Positions 18,177-27,073 of a stretch of 64,000 nucleotides of DNA are shown piece after piece. Position 1 is the stretch's first letter. Each line of letters opens with the position of its first letter. A program made the position numbers and the translations under genes. The notes under the pieces are model-generated. The model was given only the letters and a program-made list of their open reading frames with translations. It searched no databases and was not told where the DNA came from. This stretch comes from Pseudomonas asiatica (GTDB taxonomy: Bacteria; Pseudomonadota; Gammaproteobacteria; Pseudomonadales; Pseudomonadaceae): the NCBI RefSeq assembly GCF_009932335.1, contig NZ_BLJF01000001.1, positions 3,534,001-3,598,000 on the forward strand, given 5' to 3'.

Positions 18177-19088
18177 ATGAACCTTCGCTTCCTCGAAACC
18201 TTCGTCTGGGTCGCCCGGCTCAAGAGCTTCCGCCTGACCGCGGAAAAGCTGTTCACTACCCAGGCCTCGGTTTCCAGCCGCATCGCCGCGTTGGAGGCCG
18301 ACCTTGGCGTGAAGCTGCTGTTGCGCGACTCACGTGGCGTCAGCCTGACCCCGGAAGGCGGCAAGGTGCTGGAATATGCCGAGCGCATGCTGGAAACCGC
18401 CAAGGCCATGAAGCAGTCGCTGGACAGCGACCGGGCCAAGGTCGGGCGCATCCGTATCGGGGTGATGGACACGGTGATCCACACCTGGATGAGCGCACTG
18501 GTGGCGGAGCTGACCGAGCGTTACCCGCAGGTGGAGATCGAACTGGTGGCCGACACTGCGCTGAACCTTCGCGAGCAATTGCAGAAGGGCTTTCTCGACG
18601 TGATCCTGCAGACCGACCTGCTGCGCGAGCAGTCGATCCGCAGCCTGGACCTGGCGCGCTACCCGATGGGTTGGGTGGTGGCCGCCGGCTCGCACCAGCA
18701 CCGCGACTACGCTTCGCTGGCCGAGCTTGGGCGTGAGCGCATCATCACCTTCTCGAAGAACTCGCGGCCGCACCAGGAAGTGCTGAGCCTGCTGCTGAGT
18801 GCCGGGGCCGAAACGCCGCGGCTGAACTGCGTGAACTCGGTGGCGGCGATTACCCGGCTGTTGCGCGACGGGTTTGGCATTGGTGCGTTGCCGCCGGCGC
18901 TGGTGGATGCCGAGTTGAGCCGGGGTGAACTGGTATTGCTGCAGGGACTGCAACCGCCGCCGAGCCTGGAACTGGTGGTGGCCTGGCAGACCGGGGTGGC
19001 GTTGGTGGATGAAGTGGTCGGGGTTTGCCGGCAGGTGCTGGAGCGGTATGCGCGGGATGTGGGTGGGCAGCGGATTGTGTTGGTCTGA
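18177..19088 (+). CDS. LysR-family regulator divergent from the 5-oxoprolinase operon
   Basis: This 303-residue protein has an N-terminal winged helix (MNLRFLETFVWVARLKSFRL, TTQASVSSRIAALEADLG) and a periplasmic-binding-like sensor domain from about residue 90. It shares a 128-base intergenic region with the MFS-pxpABC operon, so it most likely controls that operon in response to 5-oxoproline or a related acid. The ATG at 18177 is the family start; longer in-frame versions add unrelated residues. Confidence 0.88.
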   Translation: MNLRFLETFVWVARLKSFRLTAEKLFTTQASVSSRIAALEADLGVKLLLRDSRGVSLTPEGGKVLEYAERMLETAKAMKQSLDSDRAKVGRIRIGVMDTVIHTWMSALVAELTERYPQVEIELVADTALNLREQLQKGFLDVILQTDLLREQSIRSLDLARYPMGWVVAAGSHQHRDYASLAELGRERIITFSKNSRPHQEVLSLLLSAGAETPRLNCVNSVAAITRLLRDGFGIGALPPALVDAELSRGELVLLQGLQPPPSLELVVAWQTGVALVDEVVGVCRQVLERYARDVGGQRIVLV

Positions 19089-19092
19089 CAGA

Positions 19093-19221
19093 TTTGCAGT
19101 GCCTGTGCTGGCCTCTTCGCGGGTAAACCCGCTCCCACAGAGTCACCACAGGTCTTGAGGGCTGCGCAGTACCTGTGGGAGCGGGTTCACCCGCGAAAGG
19201 GCCAGCACAGGCACTGCAAAA
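19093..19221. repeat. Extended REP pair, GGGTAAACCCGC subtype
   Basis: Inverted arms of about 50 bases: TTTGCAGTGCCTGTGCTGGCC plus the REP core on the left, and its complement ending at 19221. The spacer carries the shared TCTTGAG/ACCTGTGGG motif. It fills the gap between the convergent LysR and DUF2937 genes and should act as a two-way terminator. Confidence 0.85.
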
Positions 19222-19222
19222 A

Positions 19223-19744
19223 TCAGCGCCAGCTCTCCTTCACCGCCCCACGCCGCCCGCCCAGGATCACCCAGCCAATCGCCAGCAACAGGCTCTCGAC
19301 CACGAATGCCAGCACAAACCCTGCACCAAGCCCCCAGCCAACCGCCTCGGGCACCAGCAGGATCTGGTAGCTGTAGCCATTGAGGGTTTCTTCGCGCAAC
19401 TGCGGGTCGGCCTGTACCAGCACGTGCCAGGTACGCTGCGCCCATGGCGCTTGCAGCGCCTGCCATTCGTTTTCCAGCAGTTCGTTGCGGATCATCAGGC
19501 TTTCGATGCTGTTGGCATCACTGTTGAACACCGGGTCGTCGCTGCTGCGGTAATGCCGCAGCAGCGCCTGCAGGTCACCACTGAAGAAACGTTCGGCGGT
19601 CTGCCGGAAGCCGTCGAGCGCTTCGCGTGATTCGAACAGGTGCGCCTCGACCCGCTGGCTGTAATCCTTCACCAACCCCGGGACCTGGATACCGGCCAGC
19701 AGGCCGAAGGTAAACAACAGCAACCGCAGGTAACTTCTGAACAT
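19223..19744 (-). CDS. DUF2937 membrane protein
   Basis: This 173-residue protein has an N-terminal membrane segment (LLLFTFGLLAGIQVPGLV), a periplasmic helical stretch with YSQRVEAHL and ALDGFRQTAERFF, and a C-terminal membrane hairpin (GWGLGAGFVLAFVVESLLLAIGWVILGG). This matches DUF2937. Function is unknown. It lies nine bases downstream of the amidotransferase gene and probably belongs to that three-gene unit. Confidence 0.75.
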   Translation of the reverse strand: MFRSYLRLLLFTFGLLAGIQVPGLVKDYSQRVEAHLFESREALDGFRQTAERFFSGDLQALLRHYRSSDDPVFNSDANSIESLMIRNELLENEWQALQAPWAQRTWHVLVQADPQLREETLNGYSYQILLVPEAVGWGLGAGFVLAFVVESLLLAIGWVILGGRRGAVKESWR

Positions 19745-19753
19745 GCCGCGTCC

Positions 19754-20527
19754 TTAGCTCTGGCCGTGCGCCACGCACTCGCCGTGCCGCCAAAGGGCCC
19801 ACTGACCCGGCTCGTAGCGCTGCCAGGTCTCGTTCTCGGTCAAGGCCTCGGTGGCGATCACCGTGACCACGTCATTAGGGGTCGTTTCGGTGTGAAAATC
19901 GACGATCAGGTCGACATCCTTCAACCGCGCCGCACCAAAGGGTGCCCGGCGAGTAATGTGCACCAGCTTGGTCGAACAGAAGCAGAACAGCCAGTCGCCG
20001 TCGCTGAGCATGCAGTTGAACACGCCCTGGCCGCGGTAGCCGGCACAGGCTTCGACCAGCACCGGCAGCAGCTGTTCCACCGGCACGGGCTCTGGGAAGG
20101 CGCTGCGGATGCGGTTGAGCAGGTCGCAGAAGGCCGCCTCGCTGTCGGTGTCGCCCACCGGCCGGTAGAAACTGGCCTGGCCCTTGAAGTCGCCCAGCTG
20201 GCCATTGTGCGCGAAGCACCAGTTGCGGCCCCACATCTCCCGTACGAACGGGTGAGTGTTGGACAGGCACACCTTGCCGACGTTGGCCTGGCGGATGTGG
20301 CCGATGACCACTTCGCTCTTGATCGGGTAACGCTGCACCAGGTTGGCCACTTCCGACTCGCTGCTCGCGGCCGGGTCCTGGAACAGGCGCAGGCCACGGC
20401 CTTCGTAGAAGCCGATGCCCCAGCCGTCACGGTGCGGGCCGGTACGGCCGCCGCGCTGCATCAGGCCGGTGAAGCTGAAGACGATATCGGTGGGGACGTT
20501 GGCACTCATGCCCAGCAGTTCGCACAT
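19754..20527 (-). CDS. Class II glutamine amidotransferase, YafJ-like
   Basis: This 257-residue protein starts MCELLGMSANVPTDI. Once Met is removed, Cys2 is the N-terminal nucleophile of class II (Ntn) amidotransferases. GWGIGFYEG, HIRQANVG, NTHPF and CFAHNGQLGDF complete the glutaminase site. It is a stand-alone glutaminase domain whose acceptor substrate is not known. It forms a unit with the upstream 168-residue membrane protein (14-base gap) and the DUF2937 gene. Confidence 0.85.
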   Translation of the reverse strand: MCELLGMSANVPTDIVFSFTGLMQRGGRTGPHRDGWGIGFYEGRGLRLFQDPAASSESEVANLVQRYPIKSEVVIGHIRQANVGKVCLSNTHPFVREMWGRNWCFAHNGQLGDFKGQASFYRPVGDTDSEAAFCDLLNRIRSAFPEPVPVEQLLPVLVEACAGYRGQGVFNCMLSDGDWLFCFCSTKLVHITRRAPFGAARLKDVDLIVDFHTETTPNDVVTVIATEALTENETWQRYEPGQWALWRHGECVAHGQS

Positions 20528-20541
20528 AGGCGTGTCTCCGC

Positions 20542-21048
20542 TTACAGACGGGGCTCGACCCGGCCGCTGCCGCGGGAGACGGCTGGGGCGACAGGGGGTG
20601 GCGCATCACGGTAACGGTCGCGGCGCTCTGCGGCCAGCGGGGCCTGGGCGCCGAGCTGGTCATCTTCGGCAGCCTGGCGCTGGGCAGCGGCCTCGGCCTG
20701 CGCGCGGCGCTCGCGGGCGCGTTTCTCCAGCGGAAAGCGCAGCAGCACGAAGAGGAAATACAGGGAAAACGCGCCCATGCCGTACATGGCGAAGTCGGAA
20801 ACCGCGCGCCAGGCGTTGTTGCCGACCTTGAAGGCGACGTCGAGGGCGGTGATGGCAATCGCCGGGGCGAAGCTGTCCTTGACCGGGTCGACGATGGTCG
20901 GGGTCAGCAGCAGCACCGCCAGCACCACCCGCAGCGGTTCGCGCAGCCAGCGCCACATCCAGCCGGTGAGCTTGAAGCCCACCATCAGGCAGCCCAGGGC
21001 GGCAACGGCGTAAAGGCCCCAGGCGAGGGTGTAGTCGTTCTCGGTCAT
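20542..21048 (-). CDS. Four-helix inner membrane protein with charged Pro-rich tail
   Basis: This 168-residue protein has about four hydrophobic segments (AWGLYAVAALGCLMVGF, LRVVLAVLLLTPTIV, FAPAIAITALDV, YGMGAFSLYFLFVLLRF). A charged C-terminal tail rich in Arg, Ala and Gln then ends in a Pro/Arg stretch. Relatives are often labelled MFS transporter, which four segments cannot support. It heads the unit with the YafJ-like and DUF2937 genes. No function is assigned. Confidence 0.65.
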   Translation of the reverse strand: MTENDYTLAWGLYAVAALGCLMVGFKLTGWMWRWLREPLRVVLAVLLLTPTIVDPVKDSFAPAIAITALDVAFKVGNNAWRAVSDFAMYGMGAFSLYFLFVLLRFPLEKRARERRAQAEAAAQRQAAEDDQLGAQAPLAAERRDRYRDAPPPVAPAVSRGSGRVEPRL

Positions 21049-21113
21049 GGTGTTCGTGCAAGCCAGGCAAAGAGATGCCTATGATAAACACTTTTCCGGG
21101 CGCAGACAGTGTT

Positions 21114-21164
21114 TGCCTGTACCGGCCTCTTCGCGGGCTGCCCGCGAAGAGGCCGGTACAGGCA
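21114..21164. repeat. Single perfect REP hairpin
   Basis: A perfect 25-base stem (TGCCTGTACCGGCCTCTTCG...) closes on a single central base at 21139. It lies between the divergent membrane-protein and ptrB genes. Unlike other loci there is no spacer: two REP half-units are fused head to head. Confidence 0.9.
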
Positions 21165-21185
21165 CCCCCAATCAAGAGATCCTCA

Positions 21186-23228
21186 ATGCCAACCAAGCCC
21201 CACCCCCCGATTGCCCGCCAGGCCCAGGCCGCCGACCCGTACGCCTGGCTGCAACAGCGTGACACCCCCGAGGTGCTTGCCTACCTGCAGGCCGAAAACG
21301 CCTACCAGGAAGCCTGCCTGGCCGACCAGGCGCCGCTGCGCGAACAACTGTTCGAAGAGATCAAGGGCCGCATCCTGGAAACCGACCTGTCGCTGCCGGC
21401 GCCCTGGGGCCCCTACCTGTACTACACCCGTACCACCGCGGGCGACGAGTACCCGCGCCACTACCGCTGCCCGCGCCCGGCCGACGACTCCAACACGGTC
21501 GATGAAAGCCAGGAGCAACTGCTGCTCGACCCCAACGCCCTGGCCAATGGCGGTTTCCTGTCCCTCGGCGCGTTCAACGTCAGCCCCGACCACCGCCTGC
21601 TGGCCTACAGCCTGGACACCAGTGGCGACGAAATCTTCACCCTGTACGTGAAGGACCTGGCCAGTGGCAGCGTCACCTCCCTGCCCTTCGACGACTGCGA
21701 CGGCAGCCTGACCTGGGCCAACGACAGCCAGACGCTGTTCTTCGCCGAACTGGACGAGACCCACCGCCCGTGGCGCCTGCGTCGCCACACCCTGGGCAAC
21801 GACGGCGCGCAGACCGTGTTCGAGGAGACCGATGGGCGCTTCTTCCTGCACTGCTACCGCACCAGCTCCGAACGCCAGCTAGTGCTGCTGCTCAACAGCA
21901 AGACCACCAGCGAAGCCTGGGTGCTTGACGCGGAAACCCCGCAGGCACCGTTCACCTGCCTGGCGCCACGGGTCGAAGGTCACGAGTACTTCCCCGACCA
22001 CGGCCAGCTCGACGGCCAGTGGCGCTGGTTCATCCGCACCAACCAGGACGGCATCAACTTCGCCCTGTACCACGCCCCGGTCGCACCAGTGCCCAGCCGT
22101 GAGCAATGGCAGGTGCTGGTAGCGCACCGCGACGCGATCATGCTCGAAGGCCTCAGCCTGAATGCCGGCGCGCTGACCCTGAGCCTGCGCGAAGGCGGCC
22201 TGCCGATCATCGAGGTACGCCCGCAGGGCCTGGCACCCTACCGCGTCGAACTGCCCGACGCGGCCTACAGCCTGTACGTGCAGGACAGCCTGGAATTCGC
22301 CAGCCCACGCCTGCGCCTGCGCTACGAAGCACTCAACCGCCCAGCCCAGGTACGCCAGCTGGAGCTGGCCAGCGGTGCCCAGGCGGTGCTCAAGCAAACC
22401 CCGGTGCTGGGGCCGTTCGATGCCGACGACTATGTCAGCGAGCGCCTGTGGGCTACCGCAGCGGACGGCACCCGGGTGCCGATCAGCCTGGTGCGCCGCC
22501 GCCAGGACCTGGGCCAGACCGTGCCGCTGTACCTGTATGGCTACGGCGCCTATGGCGAAAGCCTTGACCCATGGTTCTCGCACGCGCGCCTGAGCCTGCT
22601 GGAGCGCGGCGTGGCCTTTGCCATCGCCCATGTGCGTGGTGGTGGCGAACTGGGCGAAGCCTGGTACCGCGCCGGCAAGCAGGAGCACAAGCACAACACC
22701 TTCAGCGACTTCATCGCCTGTGCCGAACACCTGATCGCCGAGGGTGTCACGGCTGCCGAACGCCTGGCCATCAGTGGCGGCAGCGCCGGTGGCCTGCTGA
22801 TGGGCGCGGTGCTCAACCTGCGCCCCGAGCTGTTCCGCTGTGCGATTGCCGAAGTGCCGTTCGTCGACGTGCTCAACACCATGCTCGACCCCGAGCTGCC
22901 GCTGACCGTGACCGAGTACGACGAATGGGGCAACCCTGAGGAGCCGGAGGTGTATGAGCGGATCAAGGCCTATGCACCGTACGAGAACGTGAAGGAACAG
23001 GCCTACCCGGCGATGCTGGTGGTGGCGGGCTACAACGACAGCCGCGTGCAGTACTGGGAAGCGGCCAAGTGGGTGGCGCGGCTGCGCACGCGCAAGACCG
23101 ACGACAACCTGCTGCTGCTCAAGACCGAGATGGGGGCTGGGCATGGCGGGATGAGCGGGCGGTATCAGGGGCTCAAGGATGTGGCCCTTGAGTACGCGTT
23201 CGTCTTCGGCGAGCTAGGTATCGTTTGA
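21186..23228 (+). CDS. ptrB: Oligopeptidase B (prolyl oligopeptidase family, S9A)
   Basis: This 680-residue cytoplasmic serine peptidase cleaves short peptides after basic residues. Residues ~70-400 form the beta-propeller. The catalytic triad is S533 (GGSAGGLL), D618 (GYNDSRV) and H653 (GAGHGGMSG). The length fits the family. I chose ATG 21186 (MPTKPHPPIARQA); longer in-frame readings run into the REP hairpin. It is monocistronic. Confidence 0.93.
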   Translation: MPTKPHPPIARQAQAADPYAWLQQRDTPEVLAYLQAENAYQEACLADQAPLREQLFEEIKGRILETDLSLPAPWGPYLYYTRTTAGDEYPRHYRCPRPADDSNTVDESQEQLLLDPNALANGGFLSLGAFNVSPDHRLLAYSLDTSGDEIFTLYVKDLASGSVTSLPFDDCDGSLTWANDSQTLFFAELDETHRPWRLRRHTLGNDGAQTVFEETDGRFFLHCYRTSSERQLVLLLNSKTTSEAWVLDAETPQAPFTCLAPRVEGHEYFPDHGQLDGQWRWFIRTNQDGINFALYHAPVAPVPSREQWQVLVAHRDAIMLEGLSLNAGALTLSLREGGLPIIEVRPQGLAPYRVELPDAAYSLYVQDSLEFASPRLRLRYEALNRPAQVRQLELASGAQAVLKQTPVLGPFDADDYVSERLWATAADGTRVPISLVRRRQDLGQTVPLYLYGYGAYGESLDPWFSHARLSLLERGVAFAIAHVRGGGELGEAWYRAGKQEHKHNTFSDFIACAEHLIAEGVTAAERLAISGGSAGGLLMGAVLNLRPELFRCAIAEVPFVDVLNTMLDPELPLTVTEYDEWGNPEEPEVYERIKAYAPYENVKEQAYPAMLVVAGYNDSRVQYWEAAKWVARLRTRKTDDNLLLLKTEMGAGHGGMSGRYQGLKDVALEYAFVFGELGIV

Positions 23229-23235
23229 GAAAGCT

Positions 23236-23282
23236 GGGGGCGCTTTGCGCCCCTTTCGCGACACAAGGCCGCTCCTACAGGT
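23236..23282. repeat. Single REP unit, ACACAAGGCCG subtype
   Basis: GGGGGCGCTTTGCGCCCC followed by TTTCGCGACACAAGGCCGCT. Only one arm is present; the second is eroded to CGCGCTCCCACAG near 23305. It lies just after the ptrB stop. Confidence 0.7.
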
Positions 23283-23340
23283 ACCGTGCATGCCCTGAAT
23301 CCTGCGCGCTCCCACAGAAAACCGGGGCAGCCGGCTGAAT

Positions 23341-23619
23341 TCAATCATCCTGCACCGCCGGCTTCGGCGGGTCTTGGCGCAACCCCGGCAATGGCTGGTC
23401 CTTCGGTGGCCCGGGCACCGGCATCGGCGGTAACAGTGGCGCCCCCGGCTGGCTGTCATAGGCCTTGGGCGGCGTACTCGGGGTAATCTGCGGATATGGC
23501 GTAGGCGTAGGCGTACCCGGTGCACCGGGCACCGGCGTGCTCAACCGGGGTGGCGTGCTGGCAGCTTCGGCCATGGGCAGGCCGGCCAACAACAGCACAA
23601 CGAGGATCGCGCGAAACAT
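23341..23619 (-). CDS. Secreted proline-rich small protein
   Basis: This 92-residue protein starts MFRAILVVLLLAGLPMAEAA, a Sec signal peptide, after AGGAGG. The mature part of about 70 residues is nearly a third proline (TPVPGAPGTPTPTPYPQITP) and looks unstructured. No domain is recognised; it is probably periplasmic. It is convergent with ptrB. Confidence 0.7.
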   Translation of the reverse strand: MFRAILVVLLLAGLPMAEAASTPPRLSTPVPGAPGTPTPTPYPQITPSTPPKAYDSQPGAPLLPPMPVPGPPKDQPLPGLRQDPPKPAVQDD

Positions 23620-23750
23620 CAGCAACCTCCTGTCGGGAACCTTCCTACAGGCTACGCCTAAATCAAAGCTTTCGCCTGTCCGCCTGCCCCGCAAGCGCGC
23701 TAGACTCAGTGCATAACCGTCATTTGCCTGATCAGAACAAAGGAAACACC

Positions 23751-24122
23751 ATGAGCTCCACCTCTTCCGCCGCCGCCACCGCGCGCCTGGACCGCATCCT
23801 GGCCGATGCCAAGCGCGACAAGGAAATGGGCTACCGCGACAAGGCCCTGAAAATGTACCCGCACGTCTGCGGCCGCTGCGCCCGCGAGTTCTCCGGCAAG
23901 CGCCTGAGCGAGCTGACCGTGCACCACCGCGACCACAACCACGACAACAACCCGCAGGACGGCTCCAACTGGGAGTTACTGTGCCTGTACTGCCACGACA
24001 ACGAGCACTCGCGCTATACCGACCAGCAGTACTTCAGCGAAGGCTCCACCAGCACCCCGAGCATCGCCAAGGCCACCCACAACCCGTTCGCCGGGCTGGC
24101 GGGCATGCTGAAGAAAGACTGA
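23751..24122 (+). CDS. YajD-family HNH nuclease-like protein
   Basis: This 123-residue protein has an HNH motif with zinc-knuckle cysteines: HVCGRCAREF, LTVHHRDHNHDNNPQDGSNWELLCLYCHDNEHS. It matches the small YajD family (HNH with paired CxxC). The biological role is not known; DNA binding or cleavage is inferred from the fold. The ATG at 23751 follows AAAGGAAA. The last 25 residues (FAGLAGMLKKD end) are not part of the motif. Confidence 0.85.
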   Translation: MSSTSSAAATARLDRILADAKRDKEMGYRDKALKMYPHVCGRCAREFSGKRLSELTVHHRDHNHDNNPQDGSNWELLCLYCHDNEHSRYTDQQYFSEGSTSTPSIAKATHNPFAGLAGMLKKD

Positions 24123-24159
24123 CCATCGATTCACCACCCCGCTGCTACCGGGCAGCCCG

Positions 24160-24165
24160 TATAAT
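24160..24165 (+). promoter_or_regulatory. Consensus -10 box for the SpoU methyltransferase gene
   Basis: TATAAT at 24160-24165 lies 30 bases before the GTG start. No good -35 is visible at 17 bases. The CGCGCTTTTTTTCGCG that follows may also act as a weak terminator for the upstream HNH gene. Confidence 0.4.
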
Positions 24166-24195
24166 CGCGCTTTTTTTCGCGAAGGGCCCCGGTAC

Positions 24196-24666
24196 GTGGC
24201 AAACAAACGATACAGCTGCATTGGCCTGTTCAACCCCAAGTCGGCAGAAAACGTCGGCTCGGTGATGCGCGCCGCGGGTTGCTACGGTGTCAATTCGGTG
24301 TTCTACACCGGCAAACGCTACGAGCGTGCGCGTGACTTCGTCACCGACACCAAGCGCGTGCACTACGACATCCCGCTGATCGGCATCGATGACCTGCAGC
24401 GCATCATCCCGCTGGGCTGCACGCCGGTGGCCGTGGAGTTGGTGGAGGGCGCGCGGCCATTGCCGGAATACACCCACCCGGACCGGGCCATCTACATCTT
24501 CGGGCCGGAAGACGGCAGCCTCAGTGCCGATGTGCGGGCATGGTGCGAAGAGACCATCTACATTCCGACTGAGGGCTGCATGAACCTCGCAGCGACGGTG
24601 AATGTGGTGCTGTATGACCGCATGGCCAAGGGGCTGAATACCCGTTCGGGGCCCAGGTTCAAATAG
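24196..24666 (+). CDS. SpoU/TrmH-family RNA 2'-O-methyltransferase
   Basis: This 156-residue protein carries the SPOUT knot motifs: NPKSAENVGSVMRAAGCYG near the start, IYIFGPEDGSLSADV (motif 2) and IPTEGCMNLAATVNVVLYDRM (motif 3), which bind S-adenosylmethionine. The small single-domain form resembles TrmL-type tRNA methyltransferases; the substrate RNA is not certain. The start is GTG at 24196, giving MANKRYSCIGLFNPK. Confidence 0.88.
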   Translation: MANKRYSCIGLFNPKSAENVGSVMRAAGCYGVNSVFYTGKRYERARDFVTDTKRVHYDIPLIGIDDLQRIIPLGCTPVAVELVEGARPLPEYTHPDRAIYIFGPEDGSLSADVRAWCEETIYIPTEGCMNLAATVNVVLYDRMAKGLNTRSGPRFK

Positions 24667-24728
24667 CCGACTGAACGATGGCGGCGGCCAACAGGTCACC
24701 TGCATACACTTCAGACGGAGACCTTGCC

Positions 24729-25070
24729 ATGCTTGATATCCATTCGGCAGCGACATCGCAAGACAAGAACGTTCATGGCCTGGAGCGCGCCAGCTCGCTG
24801 GCTGGCGGCGCGTTGATGGTCAGCAAGGGGCTACGCCACGGCGGCCTGGTCGGGTTGTTGCAGATCGCAGTTGGCGGCCTGGCACTGGCTCGGGGCTTCA
24901 GCGGGCATTGTGCGACCAAGGCCTGGTGGCAGCGGCACCGGCAGGAGTATCACCGCTTGCGTTCGGACATCGAGCGCAGTGCTGCGGAACTGGAGGCGTT
25001 GAAGGCCAGTGCCGAGGCGGCGACGCGGGGGGTGACGGTAACCGGGAAGGATCCGTTGGCTGGCAGTTGA
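24729..25070 (+). CDS. DUF2892-type small membrane protein
   Basis: This 113-residue protein has two short hydrophobic segments (LAGGALMVSKGL, GLVGLLQIAVGGLALARGFSGHC) followed by a charged helix (RQEYHRLRSDIERSAAELEALK). This resembles YgaP-type DUF2892 membrane proteins. ATG 24729 follows GGAGA. No function is known; it could be a stress-related membrane protein. Confidence 0.6.
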   Translation: MLDIHSAATSQDKNVHGLERASSLAGGALMVSKGLRHGGLVGLLQIAVGGLALARGFSGHCATKAWWQRHRQEYHRLRSDIERSAAELEALKASAEAATRGVTVTGKDPLAGS

Positions 25071-25077
25071 GTTTTGC

Positions 25078-25216
25078 ACTGCCTGTGCCGGCCCTTTCGC
25101 GGGCACGCCCGCTCCCACAGGGACCTCATGGCTGTCGGAACATCACTGGCCTGTGCCGACCTCTTCGAAACTTGCGCGGCACCTGTGGGGGCGTGCCCGC
25201 GAAAGAGTCAGCACTG
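25078..25216. repeat. REP pair, CGGGCACGCCCGC subtype (divergent right arm)
   Basis: The left arm (CCCTTTCGCGGGCACGCCCG) is intact. The right arm (GGGGGCGTGCCCGCGAAAGA) shows a few changes. The spacer includes TTCGAAACTTGCGCGGCACC, a variant of the shared spacer. It lies between two convergent genes. Confidence 0.8.
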
Positions 25217-25229
25217 GCAATAGAGAGGC

Positions 25230-26438
25230 CTAGCGCAACGCCTTGCTCTGCAACACCTCGGAGCGCCGCCCCAGCACGTTCTCGCTGATCTGCACGAAGT
25301 CTTCGGTGCTGACGCTGGGCAGGCGCATCAACCCGCGTGCCACATCGTCCAGCGAGCGTTTGGCCTGAGTGTGGATGCGGATTTCCTTGTCCAGCGCTTG
25401 CAACAGCATCACCCCGCGCGCCACCTGCGCCGGGGTGGCATGCTCGCCCTTGAGCCGGGTGACCTTGGCGCCCTGCTTACTCAGGCGCGCCTGCCAAGCC
25501 TCGTAACGGTCGTCACTCACCCCGCCCGCGCGGCGCAGCAACTCGCTGGCATAGTAGTCGTTCAGGCTTTCCACCAGCCAGTCACTGCCATCACGCCCAT
25601 GGATCTGCGCAAACAGTTGCACCACTTCGCGCAGCAACGGGCTGCTGCCATTCTCGCTGACCATCGGCCGGGCACTGTGCAGGTACAACGAGCCCTGCGC
25701 GGCGGTCGCCCCACGCCACATGCCGTCGCGAGCGCCGACCAACAGCAGCTTCGGCGGGTTGCGCGGGAAAACCGCCTGCAATTGCGGCCAGACAAAGGTC
25801 AGCATGGTCAGGTTGTCCATGCGCCGCATACCCTGCCCCACCGGTGCGGCCACGGTGACCTCGGTTTCGCCCAGGCGGGCGCGGCGGCTGCCCAGGTCGC
25901 CAGCGAGCATCCAGCCTGTGGGGCGGTCGAACAGGCGCGAAACGTTGTCGATGCGGAACTTGTCCTTGCCGATGCGCGGCCAGGAGGTCTCAATGCTCTT
26001 CCAGCCCTCCGGCAGGTCGAACGCCAGCCGCGCCACCAGTTCGGTGCCATCCTGCTGGTCGAGGCGCGCAGGCGGCACCAGTTGGTCGCCGAGGAACAGC
26101 GCCCAATGCGGGGTGATGCGCGACGAATAGGCGCCGCTGCCGCGTTTCTGGTCCAGCTGCACGCGGTAACTGAGGCTGGTCTTGCCGGCCGCCGGTTGCC
26201 ACACGCCGCGCTGGCCCTGCAGTTGCCATTGGCCATCAGCCTGGAAGCCGCTGTAGGCCCCGGCCTTGCCCAGGTCGAAATCCAGACTGCGCACGGCACT
26301 GCCTTCGGCCAAGGTTAGGCGGACCTCCGCCTGGCCACTGGCTGGCAACAGGCGCACTTGATAGTCGAGGTCGACCTTTTTCGCCCAGGCCGGCGAACTG
26401 GCCATCAGGCCCAATAGCAACAACAGCTGGCAACGCAT
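25230..26438 (-). CDS. Secreted M61-like hypothetical protein
   Basis: This 402-residue protein has a signal peptide (MRCQLLLLLGLMASSPAWA). The N-terminal ~170 residues are beta-rich; the C-terminal half is helical (LLREVVQLFAQIHGRDGSDWLVESLNDYYAS). The layout resembles M61/glycyl aminopeptidase-type proteins, but the HExxH zinc motif is absent (VVQLF instead), so it is probably not an active peptidase. Likely periplasmic. It follows the YcgN gene on the same strand with a 41-base gap. Confidence 0.6.
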   Translation of the reverse strand: MRCQLLLLLGLMASSPAWAKKVDLDYQVRLLPASGQAEVRLTLAEGSAVRSLDFDLGKAGAYSGFQADGQWQLQGQRGVWQPAAGKTSLSYRVQLDQKRGSGAYSSRITPHWALFLGDQLVPPARLDQQDGTELVARLAFDLPEGWKSIETSWPRIGKDKFRIDNVSRLFDRPTGWMLAGDLGSRRARLGETEVTVAAPVGQGMRRMDNLTMLTFVWPQLQAVFPRNPPKLLLVGARDGMWRGATAAQGSLYLHSARPMVSENGSSPLLREVVQLFAQIHGRDGSDWLVESLNDYYASELLRRAGGVSDDRYEAWQARLSKQGAKVTRLKGEHATPAQVARGVMLLQALDKEIRIHTQAKRSLDDVARGLMRLPSVSTEDFVQISENVLGRRSEVLQSKALR

Positions 26439-26479
26439 ACAGAAACTCCTTGTTTCCCCGTGGCAGCGGGCCGCGCCGG

Positions 26480-26929
26480 TCAGCTGGCGCGGAAGATCAG
26501 GTGGTCTTCCCAGTCGTCTTCGTGCACATCGTGTTCACTGAGCATGCGCCCCGACTGGGAAATGCGCTGTTCATGGACCTGCTGGCGATCACCGCAGACC
26601 AGGTGGTGCCAGGCCGGCAGGTCCTTGCCCTCACTGACCAGGCGGTAGCCGCAGGTACTCGGCAGCCACTTGAACTGGTCGGCCTTGCCCGGGGTGAGCT
26701 GGATGCAGTCAGGTACCTGGGCGAAGCGGTTGGGGTAATCGCTGCACTGACAGGTGTGAAGATCCAGCAGTTTGCAGGCGATACGCGTGTAATAGACGCT
26801 GTTGTCGTCCTCGTCCTCGAGCTTTTGCAGGCAGCACAGGCCGCAACCATCACACAGCGACTCCCACTCTTGCGGGCTGAGTTGCTCGAGGGTCTTGCGC
26901 TGCCAGAACGGCGCGTTTTCAGCGATCAT
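26480..26929 (-). CDS. YcgN-family cysteine-cluster protein
   Basis: This 149-residue protein has the cysteine cluster [12 protein letters not shown] plus [15 protein letters not shown] and VCGDR, typical of the UPF0260/YcgN family, which probably binds zinc or an iron-sulfur centre. I chose ATG 26929 ([10 protein letters not shown]), with AGGAAA nine bases upstream; an in-frame ATG at 26947 lacks a ribosome site. It is divergent from the nitroreductase gene. Confidence 0.88.
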   Translation of the reverse strand: MIAENAPFWQRKTLEQLSPQEWESLCDGCGLCCLQKLEDEDDNSVYYTRIACKLLDLHTCQCSDYPNRFAQVPDCIQLTPGKADQFKWLPSTCGYRLVSEGKDLPAWHHLVCGDRQQVHEQRISQSGRMLSEHDVHEDDWEDHLIFRAS

Positions 26930-27073
26930 GACACGGGTTTCCTGCATTCATCTTGGGGCCACGGCGCGCGGCGGCGCCAGTCTAGAGCCTGGCCTTCGGC
27001 AAAGCCAGACCGCTTGTCAGTCGCGACGCGACGCAGTAGCGTGCGCGTTTACCGCCCTTTTGCAGGAGCCGCC

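Noticed and set aside
20542..21048. MFS transporter
   Set aside because: Only about four membrane segments and no MFS loop motif.
25230..26438. Active M61 aminopeptidase
   Set aside because: The HExxH zinc-binding motif is missing.
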